Source of the DNA: Pezizomycotina sp. ARF18
Lineage: Eukaryota; Ascomycota
DNA length: 64,000 nt
Assembly (NCBI GenBank): GCA_002224055.1
Contig: AZLU01000002.1
Coordinates: forward strand, 104,396 to 168,395
Reading direction: 5' to 3'
Below the pieces are notes generated by a model, which saw only the letters and a program-made list of their open reading frames with translations, had not been told where the DNA came from and did not search any database. Positions 1 to 13,430 of the stretch are shown piece after piece; position 1 is the stretch's first letter; every line of letters starts with the position of its first letter. The position numbers and the translations under genes are program-made.

Positions 1-1038
1 AAGCACTCGATAGCAACATCCCGGAGAGTCTAATCCTTTCGAGTTTTTGAACGCTAACTTACCCGAACGAAGCCGGCGCGTTTCATCTAAATACCTCTAG
101 CTCCGCCGCACTACTGTTGATGCTATGTTTGTTTCCACTCCACCCTTGTTCAACGTCGGTGTTAGGTGTTGGGAGAGCGTTGTACCGCGCTGCCTTGTCT
201 CCCAATCTGCTTAAAGGATTACAATGGTGGGATTTACACTCGGCTCGAATCTCGCGACTTGACGATGTAAGTAATAGGGGTAAGCATATGGATCCTTTCA
301 GTGTCTTATGATAAGGGAGAATTAGTTTCATCGATATACACTTGAAAAACGGCCTTTGCTCGGTTCATCGGCGCCATGGTTCGGGTAAAGTTATTCACGC
401 GGGACTTGTAAAGTACCATTCACTCTCGTTGTAACCTTGAGAAAGCTAGCCGGTCACAGAGGCTGATACTGATACTGCTATTATTGAGACTTGATGGATT
501 CACTTTACACTCCGTGACTGTATTACTACGCTTGTGAAGATACGAAGCCTGGTGTTAATCAACCTCTCTTCGAGATATTCAGAATCCTCTGGATATCGCG
601 CGATGAACAGCCTTATTCTATAGAAAACAATTTGTATTACAAACCGCCGGAAGATGTTCAAAACAATACTTGAGGCATTAAATATCGAGCGAACCTTAGC
701 CTCCCGTTCCGAAGGCCAAAGCCGCTAGCTCAACGAAAGAGTGCACCGTACCGTAATTTCTCGTATCCTGAGGATGGTACGAAATATAGCTCAGGAGACC
801 GAATGATTAAGCGTCAGATTTATCCAACTAGGTCGAGATGATGAACTACACACTACTCTTCGTTTAGAAACTATTGTAGAAGCTCACGATCATGAAGAGA
901 CAAACCAGAATCCATTCGCCGCATGTACAATGTTCCCGGCCTTTTTCGCCGTTACCTATAATGGCATATAAAACTTCGCCACTAAGCAAACCTCGTATTC
1001 CTCTGCATCACTCGAGCATTCTAGACTGCTCCAGCAGC
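1..1038. other. No recognisable gene
   Basis: Only short overlapping reading frames with no recognisable domain are seen here. This is the 3' flank of the minus-strand P450 gene. No repeat or RNA gene was recognised. Confidence 0.5.
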
Positions 1039-2876
1039 TCAGTCAAGACTGACCAACAGTGGCTTCGAATCCATCTTCGGCATCGTAATGTAATAATCTA
1101 CGTACTCGATCTCCTTTACGTCTTGCATACCGGCCGGTGAAGCTTGAGGTTCTCGGTGAGGATGAGGTCGGCGACGAGTGGTAGAGCTCGCAGGTACCGA
1201 GTCTATTACGTGTGAAGAAATGGTGAACGATCATAATCCAAATCATAAGACAAACAGAATAGGCGTAAAGACTGGGAGATAGAGAGGGAAGAAACATACT
1301 GTAAGCCGACACACATTCTCTGTCCTCTAGAGAACGGAGCCCAGTACTTATCGAGCTCCTTAGCGTTAGGAGCGAGCCACCTTTCTGGAATGAATTCCCT
1401 GGGGTTCTCGTAGATGGTAGGATCGTGATGCATGAACCAGCTGGAAGTTCCGACGATAGACTATTCATAATATTTATCGTTAGAAGCGTTGTCAAAAGCA
1501 TTATAAGAATTAATACAGGGACTTACTCCTCGCGGGATTTTATGGCCGTGGAACACGATGTTATCCTCATTCACAATACGCGGCAGACGGCTGATAACCC
1601 ACCAGACATCCTCAGCCCTTCCTTAACGCATCCCATGAGCAATGGAATCTGCTCTAGCCTCCTCCACGTCATGCTATCAGGTCCATCGGGGAACGTCTCC
1701 TGCGGGTCCTTCTTAAGTCTCCTGTGTAGCTCCGGCCTCGACAATACACCAAGGATAATATGCTCCATCGTAAATCCCGTAGTCTCGGTACCGGCAAACA
1801 CGACGCCCCAGCCTTCCTGGTAATGTGCTCGATGTAATAGGCTTCTTCATCAGCTTCTCCGAGTTAGGCATGAGGTACTCGTGGAACAGTGTTTGATGTG
1901 TCGTGGGAACTTCCTCGGATGGTCGCGGATCTTGGTGATGTACTTTATCCCTTCCTCGCGCATGCGGCCGAACATGGCGGACGCCGGGTCGAATCTTTCG
2001 ACGGTTTGAGGAGCCATATTGCAGATCGCCGCTACCATTTTTAGCGGGAGCATGCGGAAGAACCACAGCGCACCCATCATGCCGGAGAAAGCGGTTATGA
2101 TTGTTCTCCCATGTCTTCAGAGTTAAGCTTGTCGAAGGAGCGGCCCAAGAGTAATCCGAGATAACATCGAGCGTCAAGCATCGCAGCGCGAGGCGTAAAT
2201 TAAACGCTCCAGGTACGGAACAGCGTTGGTGTCGTAGGTGACTTGAGTTCGTTGTGCATGCGGTTCTTCAAAATGCGGACGCGGTTCTTGATGAGACCCT
2301 CGAGGTTCTCGACGGCTTTGCGGGAAAACAAGGGTCCGACAACGGCCTGCGGCGGCGGTGCTCTTCGTTGTCGCCGACGGAGAAATGTGGCCTTCGTAGC
2401 CGCCGCAGAGGCGGATGTAGAAGTGGACATACTTGGAGTACTTGGAGCCGATGTAGTAGAGCTTGTCGTATAGAGCCGGGTCGCGATGTGTACTTCGTCT
2501 GGTGTTACACGGATGACCGGGCCTATATATGATACATGGATTAGCTATACCTAGTCCACAAATTATAGATGACAAACGATGAGAGGTTTTGCATACATAT
2601 TTATCGTGCCAATTTATGAGTTGCTCCGTTAGCTTCCCATCGAGGACGCCATTGTAGTAGAATTCGGCTAGATAAGTCGAGGCAGGGAATATGGGTCCGG
2701 GATGTGGGCGAGAGGGTGGAAGTATAAGCGATATATGACGAGGAGGACGTAGTAGGATACTGTAAGTGTAGGGAGGAGAGCTAGTAGGGCTAGCGGCGAG
2801 AATATCTTGAAGCCATGGATATCGGCGTTCAAAATATCTTGAACGATAGTTTACTCAGGATGTCTTGGATGATCAT
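1039..2876 (-). CDS. Cytochrome P450 monooxygenase (frame-interrupted)
   Basis: A fungal microsomal P450 would oxidise a small molecule using electrons from NADPH-P450 reductase at the ER membrane. Reading from 2876 downward there is a hydrophobic N-terminal anchor followed by YFHPLAHIPGP, the typical proline-rich hinge. An I-helix AGTETT lies near 1790, the K-helix E-x-x-R (KEGLR) near 1630, a PERW motif near 1375, and the haem ligand motif FSRGQRMCVG at 1305-1334. The C-terminus reads DYYITMPKMDSK before TGA at 1039-1041. Introns are supported by GT...AG pairs, for example after KIPRG (donor near 1527) and after the haem motif. The reading frame changes several times, at the anchor, at IPGP, at SARLPRI and near the C-terminus. 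Each change is explained by one missing base in a short T, G or C run. The gene is either a recent pseudogene or intact in the organism. All hallmark residues are present. Substrate is unknown and no biosynthetic cluster is visible next to it. Confidence 0.85.
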
Positions 2877-5800
2877 CTTGCTGGTTGTTTTCCTTCACAG
2901 GATATGGTCTTAAGAAGATACCCAAGTCCAATTAGGCTTGTAGAGCAACAGGATCGAAACGGCAGAATAGATCCTAGGCAACTGAGGGACGTTGCCTCCG
3001 CCTTATATAGACAACAGGTTGTCTTGGTGTCACGGATGAACACTATCAGGCAATTTACTGGTTGTTGCTTTTCTCTCAAGTGTCAGGACCGAAGTAAGTT
3101 TGAGTAGCTTCGGTTCAACGTTCGGCTCACAAGCTCTTAGCGGCGATTCGTAGGATCGCATATTGTCCCTCCATGGTATTCTAATGAGGTTGATACTGTG
3201 AGACATGTCCGTATCCATATGCAAAAAAGATGCGAGTTATATATACATGGAGTCAGCTGAAGAGCGCCGCAATTTTTACCTCTTCAAGATTAATTTTTTT
3301 ATCCAAGCTTCAGCTAGCTACCTTCGCTCAAGCTCGTCTCGAACGTAATTAAGGCCGCACTAGGGAAGTGCAATATAGATATCCACCGGGTCTCCACACC
3401 GATCAGTTATGAAAATCTAGGAAAAAATTATAAGCACCATAGTTGATGTTTTTAGCGTTGGCGATGGTGGGAAAGTTGGTGGCGGGGCCTAAAATCTAAT
3501 AGGATAATAGATAGATACTTGAGATCGCATGTACCCTTCCTCCAATCAAGTACGAATAATACGATAGTCGCAGGCGCCTCCGGTGCTTAGAGGCCGTACC
3601 TGATTAGCCTTCTTTCTATCAAACACACTCAGTATTTTATAATGGATGGCACACGTTTTTTAATTCTTTGAAAGACAACAATGGATCGTCGATGTTTTGA
3701 CGCTCGAAGCTCTCGGGAAGCGTTCGGGGTCGTGATTTCGCCCGTTGCCGAATTAAGCTCCTTGCGCATGGCTTGCATGGTACATTTGACACTAGCTGTC
3801 TGGGCTCTCTTCTCCAACTTCTGTACTTTCTCTGGTTATAGCCTTGATTCCCGATAGGACCTTTTCTAAGCTCTCGGAGACTGGAGACTAATATAAGGCC
3901 TCAGGTCGCAATTGTACAATCTTTAGGAAAAAAGATAGCTAAAATATCAAGGCCTTGAGCAATCGGAAGATTCTTTTAAATAGAGTTGAGTGGCGGATAC
4001 GATCTTGAGAGCACTAGAAAAGATACGGTCTAGAACTTCAGCCTCGTGTTAGGAATACTTAACCATGACGGGAAGTATATTAGAGAGAAAGCAAGCCCTC
4101 ATTCTCATCAAAATGAGCCCTCGAGAGTTCAAGAGTAAGGTAATCAATGCAGTAGGAGGAAGACAACCCCGAGACAAAGACGGTGTATGGCCCCCTACTT
4201 AAAACGACTATCAGTAAGTAGGAAGAGAACATAAATACTGGAAGCTCAACTGATCAACGGTTGTACACATCTGGCAGTCGGTCAACAAAGCTAGTATAGG
4301 GTCTATTCTAACCGAACTACCAGCCAATAACAGCGTTTTGCACTTTCGTTCCCCGAAAATCTTTCGGGGCCTGGCGGGCAGTCTTTGGCTAACAAAATAC
4401 CCGCAGCATTCCTCCTGGTTGGTTCGCGGCGGGGTAGTATTGGACACACCGCCGCTAGGTATGTGCAGAAAGCAGTTTTAAAAGACAGCCCTATCACCAT
4501 CCCTACCGAAGTTCCTCAACGGTCAGGCAAACCACCCTCAAGACCTCGCGAAGTTGGTAAGGCGCTTAATTGCATAATGCGACATTTCTGATTGAACGGT
4601 AACTGCTGTGTATGGCAGGTTTTCTTGAAATTCCTATAAGATCCAATAGTTTGTATTTTGCATCCTAATCTTTCCCTGAACCGACGGTGGAGTTTGCGAT
4701 GATCTTTCCTCGGATTGGGACTTCATCCTAACCCATGATCACGAAATCCTAGTCCATGACCAGTCGGGCGAATTTGCATTTAGTTTTGTATTAGCCGAAC
4801 CAGAAAACGTTCCCATCTGAGGCTCGCAATTCAATCACCGTATCGATGAGCATTTCTATTTTATCCCTCTCGCAAACGTACGTACTGGACCTGAAGATCT
4901 AGTTGTTTAATCTAAACTTAGAGAAGGACTGAAGGTCATCGAATCAGAGCAGCCTTGGATTGAGCACAACACACCTTCGCTAAACAGGGTGGCGTCTGTA
5001 TGCAGTAAAGAAATATATTCAGCTTTCGCTGAGCATCTCTCCCCGCTCGGTCCCTTGTCTGAGGATATAGGCCAAATTCTATTGAATTATTCATCTCCGT
5101 ACATGCTCGCGCGCATCGGTCGATGCATGAGACCTGATGAATCGCATGATATAGTCATCGATTTCATGTACTTATTTGCAGAAAAGGCCTCTGAGCCGTC
5201 TTGACAATTCTCTCATTGACGGGATTTCGCTTCGCAGACTTCGGATACTTATCAGCGTACCGGCAGCAACAACTTGGGACGGATAAACTCCTTTTATTTT
5301 TCTACACATGTAGGCAACATCAAACCATTGGTTTGTTGGGTTGGTCGCTGGTTTGTTGGGAAGCCAAGGTACATTGATTTCTGGAGACGAGTGATACTGA
5401 AGCCGCGGTAATTTGGTAGCGAGTCTTAGTATGCAATTTCAAGACTTTTCAAGACTTCTTGTGATTACTACGCCTTGCAAAACTCAAACCCGCCAAAATG
5501 GATCTGAATTCTCTTCCACAAGCTATCGGAGGAAAGCTCACGCGGAGATTGGAATCTCGTGAAACAAGGGCATTTTTGGTACCCAAAGAGAGGAACGAGA
5601 TTAGGATTAGGATGAAAAATTACGTCTCCTTATTAGCACAGGGTCAGGGTTTGTCTCATACTGAACCACAATCCACCGCTTGTCTCCACAAATTCGCCTC
5701 CGTGGTCCTGCATTCGGTATGATTTGCATTCCAAGGGCGGATTGTTTTCTCTCTACTGTGCTGAGATGAGGGCTAAATATAATCCTATAACTAGAGATTT

Positions 5801-6211
5801 ATAGTAGAATTTGTCCTTTGGAATTCGATATCTTGCTTGAGCTGTAAAGCCTGGAGAAGGAGACAAAACATATAGGCCGGTATCCCGAGGTGTACTTTAG
5901 CGATCGTTTTATCGTATCGCAAATTACACCATACTATCGCAATTTAAGTGCCATAATAACATACGAATCTCTTTAGTTTTATTTAAAAAGGAGGTTCTCC
6001 TTTTCATTTTTTCATATATTTTAGCTGGCGATGTTTCCTTTGACAGGCAAGACCGGCAAATACCACGAAGAAACGCTCTGACTATCATTTCCTTCAACAT
6101 ACGCTCGTTTCTCTCTACTTCTTCCTCCTCCAAGCATTATTTGCTTAGGAAACGCTCCTTAGTTCGCCCTAGTCATTCATTTCAACCGACATTCGCTCTA
6201 CCAATCTCAAA
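2877..6211. other. 3.3 kb without a recognised gene
   Basis: Several short ORFs occur, but none shows a recognisable domain or convincing exon structure. The best start context is a 74-codon plus-strand ORF at 5498-5722 with a CCAAAATGG start. It has no known similarity and may be chance. Just upstream of it, near 5325-5360, the motif GGTTTGTTGGG is repeated. Nothing else is supported. Confidence 0.4.
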
Positions 6212-6585
6212 ATGAAGTTCTCCTCGGTATTCATCCTCTCCATGTTCCTAGCGTCTTCCACCGTCTTGGCACTTCCGACGGCAAAGGCACCAATTGCAGG
6301 GCTCGAGAACGTAAACGACAAGCCTACCATCCAGTCCTTGACGAGCTCGACAAAGACGCAGAAAACAACTGCAACCTCGACGACGGAAAAGCAGCAGGCG
6401 GCCATAATGGCGTTTAGCAAAGTCAAGAAGATCACGAGTAACACGGTACAACGGCGCATAAGCACAAGCGGGCGACGAAGACGACGACGACGACTGCGAG
6501 CTCGACGCCTAGCCTGACGCCGGACCTCGCGAAGCTGGCGGCTGCGGCGAATCTTGGCAAGATTGTGAATGGAGCGAAGATATGA
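6212..6585 (+). CDS. Small secreted Thr/Lys-rich protein
   Basis: The ATG at 6212 begins a clear signal peptide, MKFSSVFILSMFLASSTVLA, with cleavage expected near ALP. It is followed by a low-complexity Thr/Ser/Lys region. Near residue 75 the frame changes. The continuing frame reads through HKHKRATKTTTTT to a helical tail AKLAAAANLGKIVNGAKI ending at TGA 6583-6585. The change is explained by one missing G in ACGGTACAACG. The KHKR site before the Thr tract resembles a Kex2-type dibasic site. The product would be about 120 residues, secreted, with no cysteine-rich core. Function is unknown; cell-wall-associated or effector-like roles are only possibilities. Confidence 0.6.
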
Positions 6586-8362
6586 AAACGCTGTGGGTTT
6601 AGGATGTACGGCGGTATGAAAGGAATTCGCTATACTATTTTCCAATAGCGAGAGGCCTTGCATGAGCGAGTAACGACCTTGTATACTAGTAATTTGGGGA
6701 ATTTTGATCATTTAACTTTCATGAACTTCATGCCTTTCTATATTTCTTTTTTTATTCTTTCTTCCGCGAATACGCGCCACAGCGTCCATTCCGTTTCTTC
6801 TTCTCTAACTTCACCGTCTGAAATTTCAGCAGCTAGTATTTTTTTCACATGATGCATGTCTGCATTTATTTTAACGCTTGCACTGCGTCCGGTATATCAA
6901 TTATATCGTAAGGGCATGGAACGCTTTTATCGTTGGAGACTCCAGATACTCTCTACGGCCTCTTACACAGGCTGATGAAAATTTAACCTGTAGTCCTTGA
7001 GCTGAAAACATAGGAAAACTGGCGTGGTTACCCGACCGCAAAAATTATCCGGCACTGAAAACCGAGTAAGACTTACGAGATCATTGTCCTCTTTTCACTC
7101 AACTGACCATTATTGTCCCATAAAGTTTTCGAAACAGAACATCCATGCATCTATAAGAACATTGCCCTGATAATCCGATCAAACATGGGTCACCAAAACA
7201 ACACCTGCCAAAACCCTGACGGATCGTCTTGTGGTCTTCTCGGAGACCCCACTTGAATTTGTTTCTCATGCTCGGTAGTCGGGGCATAGGGATTACTCGG
7301 CCTTACATCATTCTAGAAATTTGCTTGAAGGATGTTGACAGCTGTTTATCAAACATTGCAAGCATACCTATCACTGAACGGATATTCTGCGAGAGAGCAT
7401 CTGTTTCGCCGTCACGGGGCTGCCCTGTGTCTTCGCCATATTCATTTTCAATGCCGAAGTCGGCTCAATTAGAGATAGTTTCTGGGCAACCAGCGAGCCG
7501 TGTATCTGCAGTACAGGTTATCGCTTTTGACTAAATTCCATAAGATAGAAAGGCAAAGCGAGCTGAACTCTGAAGCGAAACTCTGAAGCGTTTTGAAGCA
7601 AAGAAATTATCGACCGGTTTTCTGTCGAGAAGTTAAAGCAACACCTCTTATACTGAAAAAGTTTCATGGCTTCTCATCTTCAAGCGTACTGCGAAGTCAT
7701 AGAGCTCTGAAGGAGAATCAATGTTTGAAGACTCGAAGCTTAAGTCTCTTTCGCGCGATCTCCAAGTTGTAGCTCTCTTTTGCTCCACGCGAATGTCTAC
7801 TTTTATGTTTCCCTCGAATCAAGTTGCAGATCTAGGTATCACCGACTTGCTGTCCTGAATAGATCTTCAATCGACATATAAGATAGGGATTTCTGACTTA
7901 TTTCGCCACCTTTGGCCTAGCATAGCCACGTGCTAGCTCGCCGAACCGCGAACTCGAACTTGTAAAACGATCCGATTGGACACGCTTCTCGGCGCTATGT
8001 AAGAACCCGGTAGTACAAGCTGGCCTCCCGTCCATGATCCGTTTCATTGACTAATATTACGTCAAAAACTTCTATTCCGCATTGCCAGACAACTTGAAGC
8101 TTCTCTAACTCTGATAATAAAGTCTGATCGCACGCAGTTCATCCCACATCCGAAGAACTCGAACGATCGCGATCTTCTGGAAGTTCACTACTGGTTCAAG
8201 AAAATGGTCGGAATATTTTTCGTTGTTGATTCTGAACGCGTTCTAGATATGTCGTCTCCCATACAAGGCGAGATTGAATCTGCTCACGGAGCACTCGGAA
8301 TCCAGTTATATCATTCATAGCTCAATGAAATCGCCATTCATCTCTCTTCGGTTACTCTAAAG
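6586..8362. other. No recognisable gene
   Basis: Short ORFs only, for example 7229-7534 on the plus strand with no domain. Base composition is ordinary up to the left edge of the retrotransposon. This is the original flank of the copia insertion, ending in the target duplication GATTC. Confidence 0.45.
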
Positions 8363-8367
8363 GATTC

Positions 8368-8680
8368 TGCTAGCTATTGGGCATGCCAAAGAGGCATGAC
8401 AAATCTATAGGCATCGAGGTGATGCTTATATAGCTAAGGAACAAGGAACTTCAGCTAGAGATATTAAGATCTTAGCTAGAGATATCGGGAGATTACGACG
8501 ATAAGGCTCTACGAGCCGTCGAGGCAGATTACATACATTATATTAAGATTATAATATTATTAGTTTATTATATATAGCATCGTATATTCCCTCAGTTAGT
8601 CTAGTTAGTTCTATAGTTAAATCTATAAGTTCGATCCTATCCTATATTATTAGATATTATACTATATATCTACGCCAGTA
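8368..8680 (+). repeat. 5' LTR of copia element 1
   Basis: 313 bp, matched along its whole length by 12970-13283. Its outer half keeps CpA and TpG dinucleotides while its inner half is strongly AT-shifted. It is preceded by the target duplication GATTC. Confidence 0.93.
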
Positions 8681-11600
8681 GGTTATAAGCCCGGTTAGTA
8701 ATATATCTTAATAAACGTATAGACTTACTTCTTAATCTCCCTAAATAATATATCTTACGATATTTTTCTTACTAAAGTTTAACGAGGTAAAGCTAAAGGC
8801 TAATTTTATAAACTACCTTAATTAGAGTACCTATATAACTACGTTCCTTAAGTATAATAAAGTCTAGGATATTACTAGTAAACCGCTTAAGGCTATAGTA
8901 GCCGATATAGAGCTAAGTACTAAAGATTAAGATAACGACTTAAAGGCGTATACTATTATTAAAGCTTACTACGAGGTAAAGACTCGACGGGCTTATCTAC
9001 GATCTATTAATAGTAGCGCGAATAAGATATAGAATACCTTAAGTTTAACGTACATCGCTATTACCGCTATTAGTAAATCTTATATTAGAAAGTAGCTAAG
9101 GTAGATTTAACTTAAGAACGAAGTTAATATTTAAGGATTTATATAGAAGTATTGAGATCTTATTAGAACGTATAATAAGATATTAGACTCGATCTTAATA
9201 GAGAATACTAAGGCGGAGAAGGCGGAGAAGGCGGAGAAGACGGAGCTAGATATAAGCTTAAAGGATAATATAGCTATAGTAAAGGCTATTAATCTCGTCT
9301 ATAGTAACCTTAGTAGCGACTAAGAGACGTTTATTATGAACTTTTAATAGATAATAAATTTAATAGTAAAGAAACTAACCCTTAATATACTCGAAAAGGC
9401 GCTACTCGTTAAAGAAGTAAAGTATAAATACGATATACCGAAGACGTTAGCTCTAAAGATAATAAGGCGCTATTTAAAAGAAATAGTTAAGGTAAAACCT
9501 AAAGGAACGATAAGAAGGTTTATAAATTTAAGGGTAAATACTACTACTATAATAAGGTTAGATATAAAAGGACCGACTATAAGAAGCGTATAAAGGATAA
9601 AAAGGATAGCAGTAATAACGGGTATTAGGCCTTATAGTATAAACCTTAATACGAGATACCGGCTCTTAGAGAACGATCCGGTAGTTCCTCGACTTAGGCG
9701 TATCTTCTTATATAATAATAGTAAGAGAAGTATTCTCTACCTATAAACCCCTCTTAAAGCTATAGAATATTATAATCGGTAATAGAGAAGTACTATAGGC
9801 TATTAATACTAGCTTAGTATTTATAAGGCTTAGTAGGAGTACGGCGGTAGTCTTATTAAACTTAAAAATACGCTATACGCTCTAAAGATAAAGTATAGCC
9901 TATTCTCGATCTCTCGCGTAGATAAGGTAGAATATATAATAACGATCTAATAAGATAGATATATAATAACTAGACCGGGGCTAAAGATTAAAGCTATTAT
10001 AAAAATAGGACTATAGAAGATCTTAGGTAAGATTATAATATCTATAAAGAAAAGTTTAGCTCTCGCTACTATATAAAAGTATATAAACGGCTTAAATATA
10101 TAGTAAAAATTATATTAAGCGAATAATTAAGTATAGAAACGTTACCGGTATTACTAAAAATGATAGAGATCTATAGGGCTATATTAACTACGAGGCCTAC
10201 GGACTTATTAAATTAAAGGCTATACTAAACCGCGAGAAACCCTATTTAGGTAAGTATAAGCTAATAAAGATAATCTTTTAGATTTCTACTAATAGGCGTA
10301 TATAAAGAGCCTTAGAGATTATATAGAGTTTATTACTTTCCTTAAAGGAATAGTTAGAAGTCTTAGATCTACTTTATAAAAGATAAAAAAGTAAAGACGA
10401 TACTCTTATATTTTAATAGTACTCTTAAAATAGCTAAACGTTAGTTAAATCTTAAGCTTATTAAGCTTAATACGATAGAGAAAAAATATACCTTAATCGA
10501 TAGACGCTATAACGAAATAGAGATTATAGTCTATATCTTAGCTATATATATATCTTAATAGAATAATATACCTAAGAAGCTTAATTAGATTCTTATTAAT
10601 AGATTAAAGATAATATTAGCCGTATTAAAATTACCGCCGTAGCTATAGGTAGAGGCGGTAAATTATTATAATCTAATCTATAACTATATACTATTAAGGC
10701 CGCTCGAGGTACTAAAGAATAGTAAATAGACGATACCGTAAGAAAGATAAAAAGGTAAAACTCTCGATATCTTAAACTTTAAGATATTTAGTAAACTATA
10801 TTACGTATATATTAATAGTAAACTCTAAAAAAAGCTAGATAATACTACTAAAAAGATATATTTTATAGGCCTAAAGGCTTATAATATCTACTAAGTCTAA
10901 AATCCTACTATCTATAAAGTACTAATCCGTAGAAATATTAGATTCCCGATTAAATCGACCTTTAAAGTATATAACTTCGTAGAGGATAATAAAGATCCTC
11001 TTAAGTACGTTAAAACGGCGACGGCGCTAGATTATAATTAAAACTTAACTTCTAATTATTAATTAGATATCTATAAGACGATTACGCTAAAGTAGCCTAA
11101 TTAGCTAGATTACGAGGATAAAAGCGAAGATCTCGATAACGCTAGCCTATAGCTAAGATCTAAGAATACTCGCTCTTATAGAGAAAGCTATATAGATACT
11201 ATAAAATAGATCTATAACAATTAATTAAAGATAATAGGCGTATTTTTAAAATTACTAAAGATAAGATTTAGTAGTTAAACTATAAAGATACCCTATAGGC
11301 TAGAATACGTTAGTAAAGATTTAATAGTTATACGCCTTAGAAAGAAGGCCTATAAAGGATTAATAATATATATCGATAAACTAGAGCTATTTATCTATAA
11401 AGAGGCTATAAGCTCTACGAACTATAAAGAATAGCGTATATTAATAGATCGAGAACTATCCTCGATTAAAGAATAAATATATAGAAACCTATAAATTCTC
11501 AAAATCTCCTTTTAAAAGATAATATCGTCGATAGTAAATAGGTATTTAAGTATAAGCGCGATACTATCGGTTAGATTATAATACTTAAATCGAGACTAAT

Positions 11601-12960
11601 TACTTAAAATTTTATATAAAAATAAGGAATCGATTACGATAAGATATATATACCGGTAGCTAAGATATTAATAGTAAGGCTATTTTTTATATTAGTAGCC
11701 TAGCTTAATCTTAAATATAAGTAGATAGATATAATAATAGCCTTCCTCGTACCTAAACTAAAGTAAAAAATTATCGTTAGGCCTCTAGAAGAGAGTAGAA
11801 TTAATAGATTAGTTTAGTTAATAAAGACTCTATACGGCCTTAAATAATTATCTTAAAAATAATATAGAGAACTTACCTTAGTTCTTAAATTATTAAAGTT
11901 TAAAGTTTATCGGCTCGATAATAGCTTATTTATTAGTAAGAATTATTAGCTAATAATAATTATCTATATTAATAATCTATTATAGCTAGATCTAATAAAT
12001 ATAAAATCGAGATACTTAAGCGAGATCTTAGTTTATACTTTAAGATAAAGGATATAGAGCTAATAGTCTATTTCTTAGGTATATAGGTAGAATAGACTAG
12101 ATCTAGAGATTAATATCGACTAGTACTATATTAGTCTATATATATATAATCGCTTCTTAAGAGATTTAGGCTCGAGGATACTCCCGGGATTAGTACTCCT
12201 ATAAAAAAGGAAGGTATCCCTCGAACGAAAGATTAGGATACTATACTAGTAGTATAGTATTAATAGATAGTAGAAAGTTTAATCTATATTTTATTTACTA
12301 GGCTAACCGATACCTTCGCTATCTTAACGTTAGGTAATACGTTAGTAAAGTAAACCAAACTTACGAGAAGGTAATAAAAAGAGTACTTTAATATTAGGGA
12401 GGATCCCTTAATCGTATAATTACGTATTATACTTATAAGATAGAGGATAAGATACTAGATCTACGTATTTACGTAGATACCGACTAGGCTAGATATAAGC
12501 TTATTTATAGATCTACTACCGGTTATATAGTAACGTTTAACGGAATAGCTATCTTATATTATTTAAAGAAATAACGTACTATAGCTACTAGTAGTACTAA
12601 GATAGAATATATAGCTATAGGGGAAGCTTTACGAGAAGCTTTCTAGGTACTTTAAATACTAAAGGATATATAGCGAGCCTTTAAGTTTAAGGCTCCTAAT
12701 AATATCGAGATATATATAGATAATTAAAGTACTATTAGTATTATAAAGGATCCTAAATACTATAGTAGAACTAAGTATATTAATATATAATATTACTTTA
12801 TAAGGGAACTAGTTTAAGAAGGAATTATCGAGCCTTAATATAAGATCGGAGGATAATATCGCGGATATACTTACTAAACCGCTTATAAAGATATCTTACG
12901 ATAGCGCTATAAAGGCTATAGGTATAAGAAGATAGGATAAAGATTACTAGTATTATCGAT

Positions 12961-12969
12961 AAGGGGAGG
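12961..12969 (+). other. Polypurine tract of copia element 1
   Basis: AAGGGGAGG sits immediately before the 3' LTR, where plus-strand DNA priming occurs in this family. Confidence 0.75.
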
Positions 12970-13283
12970 TGCTAGCTATTAGGCATACTAAAGAGGTATA
13001 ATAAATCTATAGGTATCGAGGTAATACTTATATAGCTAAGGAATAAGGAACTTTAGCTAGAGATATTAAGATCTTAGCTAGAGATGTTAGGGAGATTACG
13101 ACGATAAGGCTCTACGAGCCGTCGAGGTAGATTATATACATTATATCAAGATTATAGTATCATTAGTTTATTATATATAGCATCGTGTATTCCCTCAGTT
13201 AGTCTAGTTAGTTCTATAGTCAAATCCACAAGTTCGATCCTATCCTACATTATTAGATATCATACCATACATCTGCGCCAGCA
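12970..13283 (+). repeat. 3' LTR of copia element 1
   Basis: 314 bp copy of the 5' LTR. The distal third is much less mutated than the inner part. It is followed directly by the target duplication GATTC at 13284-13288. Confidence 0.93.
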
Positions 13284-13430
13284 GATTCTATTTACAGAAT
13301 ACAAAATGACTTCTCCCTCCCAATCGCCAAACGCCCTGAGCCTTTTAACTTATGTGGTCGCCCTTAACTGAAGACCATACGCCAGCATTTCCTTTCCTTC
13401 GGCCTTCCTGGTCAGTTTGAAGTCTTGAAC

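Larger units (their letters stand above)
8368..13283 (+). mobile_element. Ty1/copia LTR retrotransposon, RIP-mutated fossil
   Basis: A complete LTR element of 4,916 bp is bounded by direct repeats of about 313 bp, starting TG and ending CA (TA in the inner copy). A perfect 5-bp target duplication GATTC flanks it (8363-8367 and 13284-13288). A polypurine tract AAGGGGAGG lies directly before the 3' LTR. Short stretches near 12.2-12.65 kb still resemble copia RT/RNase H, such as the TTGY and SSTKxEYIA motifs, which fixes family and orientation. The interior is broken by dozens of stops and has almost no CpA or TpG but plentiful CpG, the mark of RIP. No functional product is expected. The perfect target duplication argues that it is not extremely old. 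LTR divergence cannot be used for dating because of RIP. Confidence 0.93.

Noticed and set aside
8368-13283. Short ORF remnants inside the copia elements as genes
   Set aside because: They are fragments of mutated retrotransposon sequence and not host genes.
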